Source of the DNA: Trileptium ribeirensis
Lineage: Eukaryota; Nematoda; Enoplea; Enoplida; Thoracostomopsidae
DNA: 64,000 nucleotides
Direction of reading: 5' to 3'
Assembly (NCBI GenBank): GCA_030248225.1
Contig: JASANE010029205.1
Location: 1-64,000 of the forward strand
The position numbers were made by a program, and so were the translations under genes. Under the pieces are notes generated by a model. The model had not been told where the DNA came from and did not search any database. It saw only the letters and a list, made by a program, of their open reading frames with translations. How positions within the stretch are numbered: position 1 is the stretch's first letter; each line of letters starts with the position of its first letter. This document shows, piece by piece, positions 59,726 through 64,000 of the stretch.

Positions 59726-62700
59726 ATCGCCGGAGTTGGTGGATACAACCATCAAAGAGCGCACCAAAAATCAAATCGAGATTATTACGTACGCTCGACT
59801 GTTCTATCGTCGACTTGGTTTGGCACGAATGGTTATCTGTGTCCGGACCCAACCTCAGTTGGACATGGCATTGGCATTGCTGAGGGAATCTAGCTGGAAT
59901 ATATTCGGTCTAGACAGTGAAGCGTTTCAAATACCACAGTGGTTGAAGGATGAAAACGCACGGGATTTGCTAAGCCAGGATGATCTCGGTATCGGAGTAA
60001 CCTTGGCAACACGTTATCCACGACGTTCGCGCTACGGACGTGTGGCACCGTTTTTATCCAAGTCTTGGTTTAACGTCCGAAATATGACCCGGCTCGGAGT
60101 AAAGCAAGGTTTTGCTGCGACGATCCAGTTGGCTACGATGGAAGGTTTAGTTGTCTTCATCGACTTGATTGCCTTTTATCTTACCATATCGGACTCTTTG
60201 CGCCAGTTTCTGGAAGACGAAACCCTGTATATTATTACGTGGGCTGGCCATTGCGATCGGCATTATTTGTCACGTCTCGAAGTGCTGCGTGGAAAGCAAC
60301 CGTTGAAAGCGGATCATTGGCTCGATCTTCAAGCTTTGAAGATGGAGTACGAACACGAGCAGTATGCACCGAAAAGCAATCGCCTGGATGAACAGTTTCG
60401 ACAAACGCTGTACCAGGAACGACCTGCAATGACTCCATGGGGAGAAATAGCAATGCGATCGTTTGGCGAAACTATCTACGACTATTTTCCGCCACCACCT
60501 AAGGAATACAAAAAGAAAGTTAAGGAATACCGGCAGACGGCTCCACGAAAACGAGTATCGTATCGTGAATTCATAGTATACGCTGCAATGGATGCCTTAA
60601 TACCTGATTTAGCGATCATGGCAGCCGAAGAACGTTCAACTATGGATGGAGGAATAAGAACAGTCGAAGATGTACAGGAATGGATGAAAGATTTGATATG
60701 GACATTTTTGCCGATGGATTATTTGAAAATGCCACAAATCGAATTCAGTTTTCAAAAAGCGAAACAGTATCCAGATGTGGAAGCAGGTTTTATGCCAAAG
60801 TTTTTCGAGCTATGTCAACGGACCTGCAAGGATTTTCATTTTCATCAATCCTATCCGATGATTTATGTCCGTGATCCAGATGAACTGGACATCAAATATA
60901 TGTATTCGGCGTTGGATACTTCGGAACAAATACGTTGGAGCGCCGTAGCTGCTAAATATCGGAGTGCTTGGGAGTTGCCACGACCTGATTTCAACCTGCA
61001 CGGTGTTCGCTTAACGAAAGAGAAAAGCAAGATCATCAATGCATCGCTACGATACGGAGTAATCGAGGATCAGCGACGACGTTTTGGTGTGGTACCGACA
61101 ATTTTATCGGATTATGCCTATCATGTAGAAGAACAACGAGAACGAGTGCAGCAACGGGCGCAGCAGCAAACCTTTTCGGAGGAATCTAGTCCCGATGTGG
61201 AGATTGTGGACGAGGTGATAGGGCAAGAAGAGTCGGTCGAGGAAAGTACATCTGCGGCAACCCAACCGAATTTATCGGAGCCATCAGTTACTCCCACGTC
61301 GGCGGTTGTATCCTCAGCGACAGTGCAGTCAAGCGATGTGACCGTTCAGTCGCCGTTGGCTGATACAATGGGAACTACGATCATTGGGGCTGAACAATTA
61401 CAAGACGCGATTGCGGCAGTACGTATTACGGAACAGATTTCGGAAGCTGAGGTTACTCAAGGTCAGCCAATACCTCAAATGGTGCCACCACCACAGATGG
61501 GCCATATCGTTTCGGCAAAAGATACGACACCGACGTCAGTCAGCGCAATGAATTCACCAGCTTACATTGATCGATGGTTTGAAACAGAAACGCTGGCTGC
61601 AGATTACCAAACGTACTTGGAACCGGCGACTAGCTCCGCATCCGGCCACGCTGTCGCGGTTACGGAAACGGTGGTAGCAACTAGCATTCAACCCGAACAA
61701 TTGAATCCAATCTGGGAACCCTTAACGATATCAGTGCAACAACCGTCGTTACCTTCGGCTGATGTTACTACATTAGTGCCTTCGATAGTGGGACCATTGG
61801 GTACTACTTTGGCGTTTACAGTTCCACCACCTGTGCATACTTGGACACAGTCGACGGCAACAACGTGCCTCACTACAACTTCGGATTGGATAATGCCACT
61901 CTGTGCACCGACTACTTATTCGCCAGCTTTACAAATGCCGATGGAACCTTCTATCGTCTCAACGGCACAAACTATCTCTAATCTTGTGCTTGGACTGGGG
62001 ACATTGCCTACGGTTGCGTCTGGCTCCAGTACTATCCCATATGTAATGGCGCCAATGATTTCCGGGCAAGTTCCGATGGGAGATACCGTTGTTGGCCAGT
62101 CATCGAATATTTATATGAATTTCCAGCGAAGTGGGTTACAAGACTTTATTGGCGATCATGGTCAATACGAACCTTTGTTCGTTATTAGACGGCAGCCGAC
62201 TTGGCCGGTGGAAACCAATATAAGATGTCAAACGGTCACTTGCCAACGAATGTCTATTTTCACGTGTGCACATTGTCGGTTGAATTTTTGTCGTGGGCAT
62301 ATCACAGAACATGGATGCCATTCTCAACCAACAGCGATTGGGCATTGTGCTTTTGGACGATGGGTATGGAGTAAAGCGAAACACATTTTGCGTGATATCT
62401 GCGTGGCTGTGCCGTACGTACAGTGTTTACACTGTCATAAGCTGTTATGTCCAGATCACGCTACCACCGATTGTTGCGGTGGACAAGATTATCATACCGG
62501 CTGTTCTACTGCGTTGGAGTTATCTATTCCGATACGACGTATGCTGAACGATGATGGTCATCCGGAAATCCATGCGGGAACTCCGGAGATAGACAATGTC
62601 GATATACCGATCAGTCGTACTTTTCGATCACGTCGACAACAAGGTTTTGCTAAATTTCGACTTCAAGCAGATATGCCAGAGTGCACAAGACCTACTACAT

Positions 62701-64000
62701 GGACCATGCCTGATAATGCCATTCGAACAGTACCGACAATATGTCGCAGTGATGAAGAACAAATGATTCGCGTACAAGCGGAATTAGTACAACTACAGCA
62801 AGTCAATGCTGTAAATGAGCGACGTAACGCGGAACTGGAACAAGCTTTGCGTGATTCACAAACGGAGAATACGCAATCTCAACAAGGAATGACGCGTTTG
62901 CAGCGTCAAAACGAAACAATGCAAGAGAGTATATATCAGTATCGCGCTCGCATCACAACGCTGGAAGAGCGAATTCAAGATCAAGCAACGCAAATTACTG
63001 CTTTGCAAGCGCGACCTGTCACTGCAGACATGATGGTGCAGTGCGATGAAATTTCAGCTGTTATCGGAGCTGAAAAGCAAAGACGATCTAGGGAAGTCAA
63101 GCGACGACGTCAGTCTTCCTCTGAATCTCGGGATGAATCGACTTCTACTTCGGATGAAGATGCTGTCGGTGCTCCGTCCGCTTCAGGCAAACAGCCAGCA
63201 CGTTCGGACATAATGGTAGTCGGTAAAACAACTGATCCGGTGGAACGAGCTAAGCGGATTCTTGCACGTGTGGAATCAACGCAGCAACCAACTGCGAAAC
63301 GGGAACGACGAACGACTATCCGCGAAGATTCGCAAGTTTCTCGAGGTACGCAACCGTTCACTACACAACGACCAGTATCGACGTTGCGAACTCACCTCGG
63401 AAAAATCACAATTCCTCAAAGGGTGGCCGAACCAGGGACACAACAACGTGTCTATAGTTTCTACGGTTCTCCGACGTCAGCGCCTTGTTCATCACCGGAG
63501 GAGGAAATACGAGGATTTGCATTGCCGGAAGAAGATTCGGGTACTGATATGGTCACCGTTGCAGCTACCGATGCTACCTGGTTATCGGATTATGCAGAAC
63601 AACCTGGCACGGAAGAATTACGGTATCAACCACTGCTACCGGAGTTAATACAGTGGCGACCGAGGTATACTCCAAATGCTTTTATACGGACGGAAAGGGA
63701 GTACTTCAATCAGCTTCAAGTGCGTTTCTTTCAATTGGTAGCGGAATTGCCACAACCCGTCCGAACCATCGACTACATTGAAGTTATCGAGCGAGTAGGG
63801 CTTACGGCGTTTCAATACTTTCAAACGAAACTAACGAAACCGGGAGCGAATCAAATCTACCAAGTCGTTCTACAAGCACTCGCGAGTCAAATTCGATTTA
63901 ATTTTTATAGTAAAACATTGAACATTACCAAAGTCATGCATCGGACTCCGTTTCCAATTTTATTGCTATTCAATCTCAGCGAAATGAATCGACAGATGAC
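59726..64000 (+). CDS. ORF3 second exon: DEDDy exonuclease, zinc clusters, coiled coil (3' partial)
   Basis: Open from the acceptor at 59725 to the window edge with no stop; joined to exon 51867-52156 it is at least 1521 codons. Numbering includes that exon. A DEDDy 3'-5' exonuclease of the RNase D/EXD kind spans about 137-395. Motif I is GLDSEAF (D160, E162), followed by the core strand ATIQLATMEGLVVFIDL. Motif II is WAGHCDRHYLSRLE (D274), followed by WLDLQAL. Motif III is YAAMD (Y382, D386). A Ser/Thr/Pro-rich linker (about 580-900) leads to an AN1-like zinc cluster (931-961, C-x4-C-x7-C-x2-C-x4-C-x2-H-x3-H-x-C) and a second Cys/His cluster (997-1023). A coiled coil spans 1115-1191. The C-terminal region is unknown. 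DEDDy exonucleases as ORF3 are known from bdelloid rotifer retroelements. Without splicing, the first ATG is 59829, which would still keep motif I. Codon use looks like that of gag and pol. Confidence 0.8.

Noticed and set aside
59695..59883. Short ORF at the start of ORF3
   Set aside because: A shadow frame of the exonuclease exon; the true frame begins after the acceptor at 59725.

Overview
This is eukaryotic DNA, most likely from an invertebrate animal. It is AT-rich and gene-poor, with spliced genes, GT-AG introns of 0.5 to 7.6 kb, tRNA-derived SINE-like units, MITEs, a hAT remnant and several tandem arrays. There is no bacterial gene packing. A nematode outside the Caenorhabditis branch would fit, but that placement is a guess from protein style and not something the sequence proves.

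Layout. Positions 1-903 hold the end of an ionotropic-receptor-like gene killed by two in-frame stops; its close paralogue at 11239-12384 is intact. From about 0.9 to 32 kb there is little else that codes. This part holds diverged local duplications, a 7-copy 192-bp array (16859-18204), a 113-bp array (23098-23545), a 117-bp array (24944-25411), two related MITEs with 3-bp target duplications (20556-20980 and 21701-22210), an immunoglobulin-domain remnant near 28.2-28.5 kb, and a hAT transposon with an internal deletion (30198-31915). From 42672 down to 32973 on the minus strand runs a complete six-exon gene for 6-phosphogluconolactonase (264 aa). Its introns are filled with SINE-like units and a MITE. 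From 43.5 to 49 kb there is a second copy of that MITE, broken gag/protease remnants, and a striking block of about 700 bp almost without cytosine on the plus strand.

The highlight is the right end, about 51.8 to 64 kb: a large Ty3/Gypsy-type retroelement. It has a gag-protease ORF (52474-55629) and a pol ORF (55629-59150: RT, RNase H, integrase, then a PHD finger), joined by a TAATG stop-start overlap. A third ORF is at least 1521 codons long and runs off the window. ORF3 appears to start in a small exon upstream of gag (51867-52156), splice in phase over the whole gag-pol region, and resume at 59726, much as retroviral env is spliced. Instead of an envelope protein it encodes a DEDDy 3'-5' exonuclease with all motifs present, two Cys/His zinc clusters (the first AN1-like) and a coiled coil.

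The LTRs could not be placed: the 3' end of the element is outside the window, so there is no second copy to compare.
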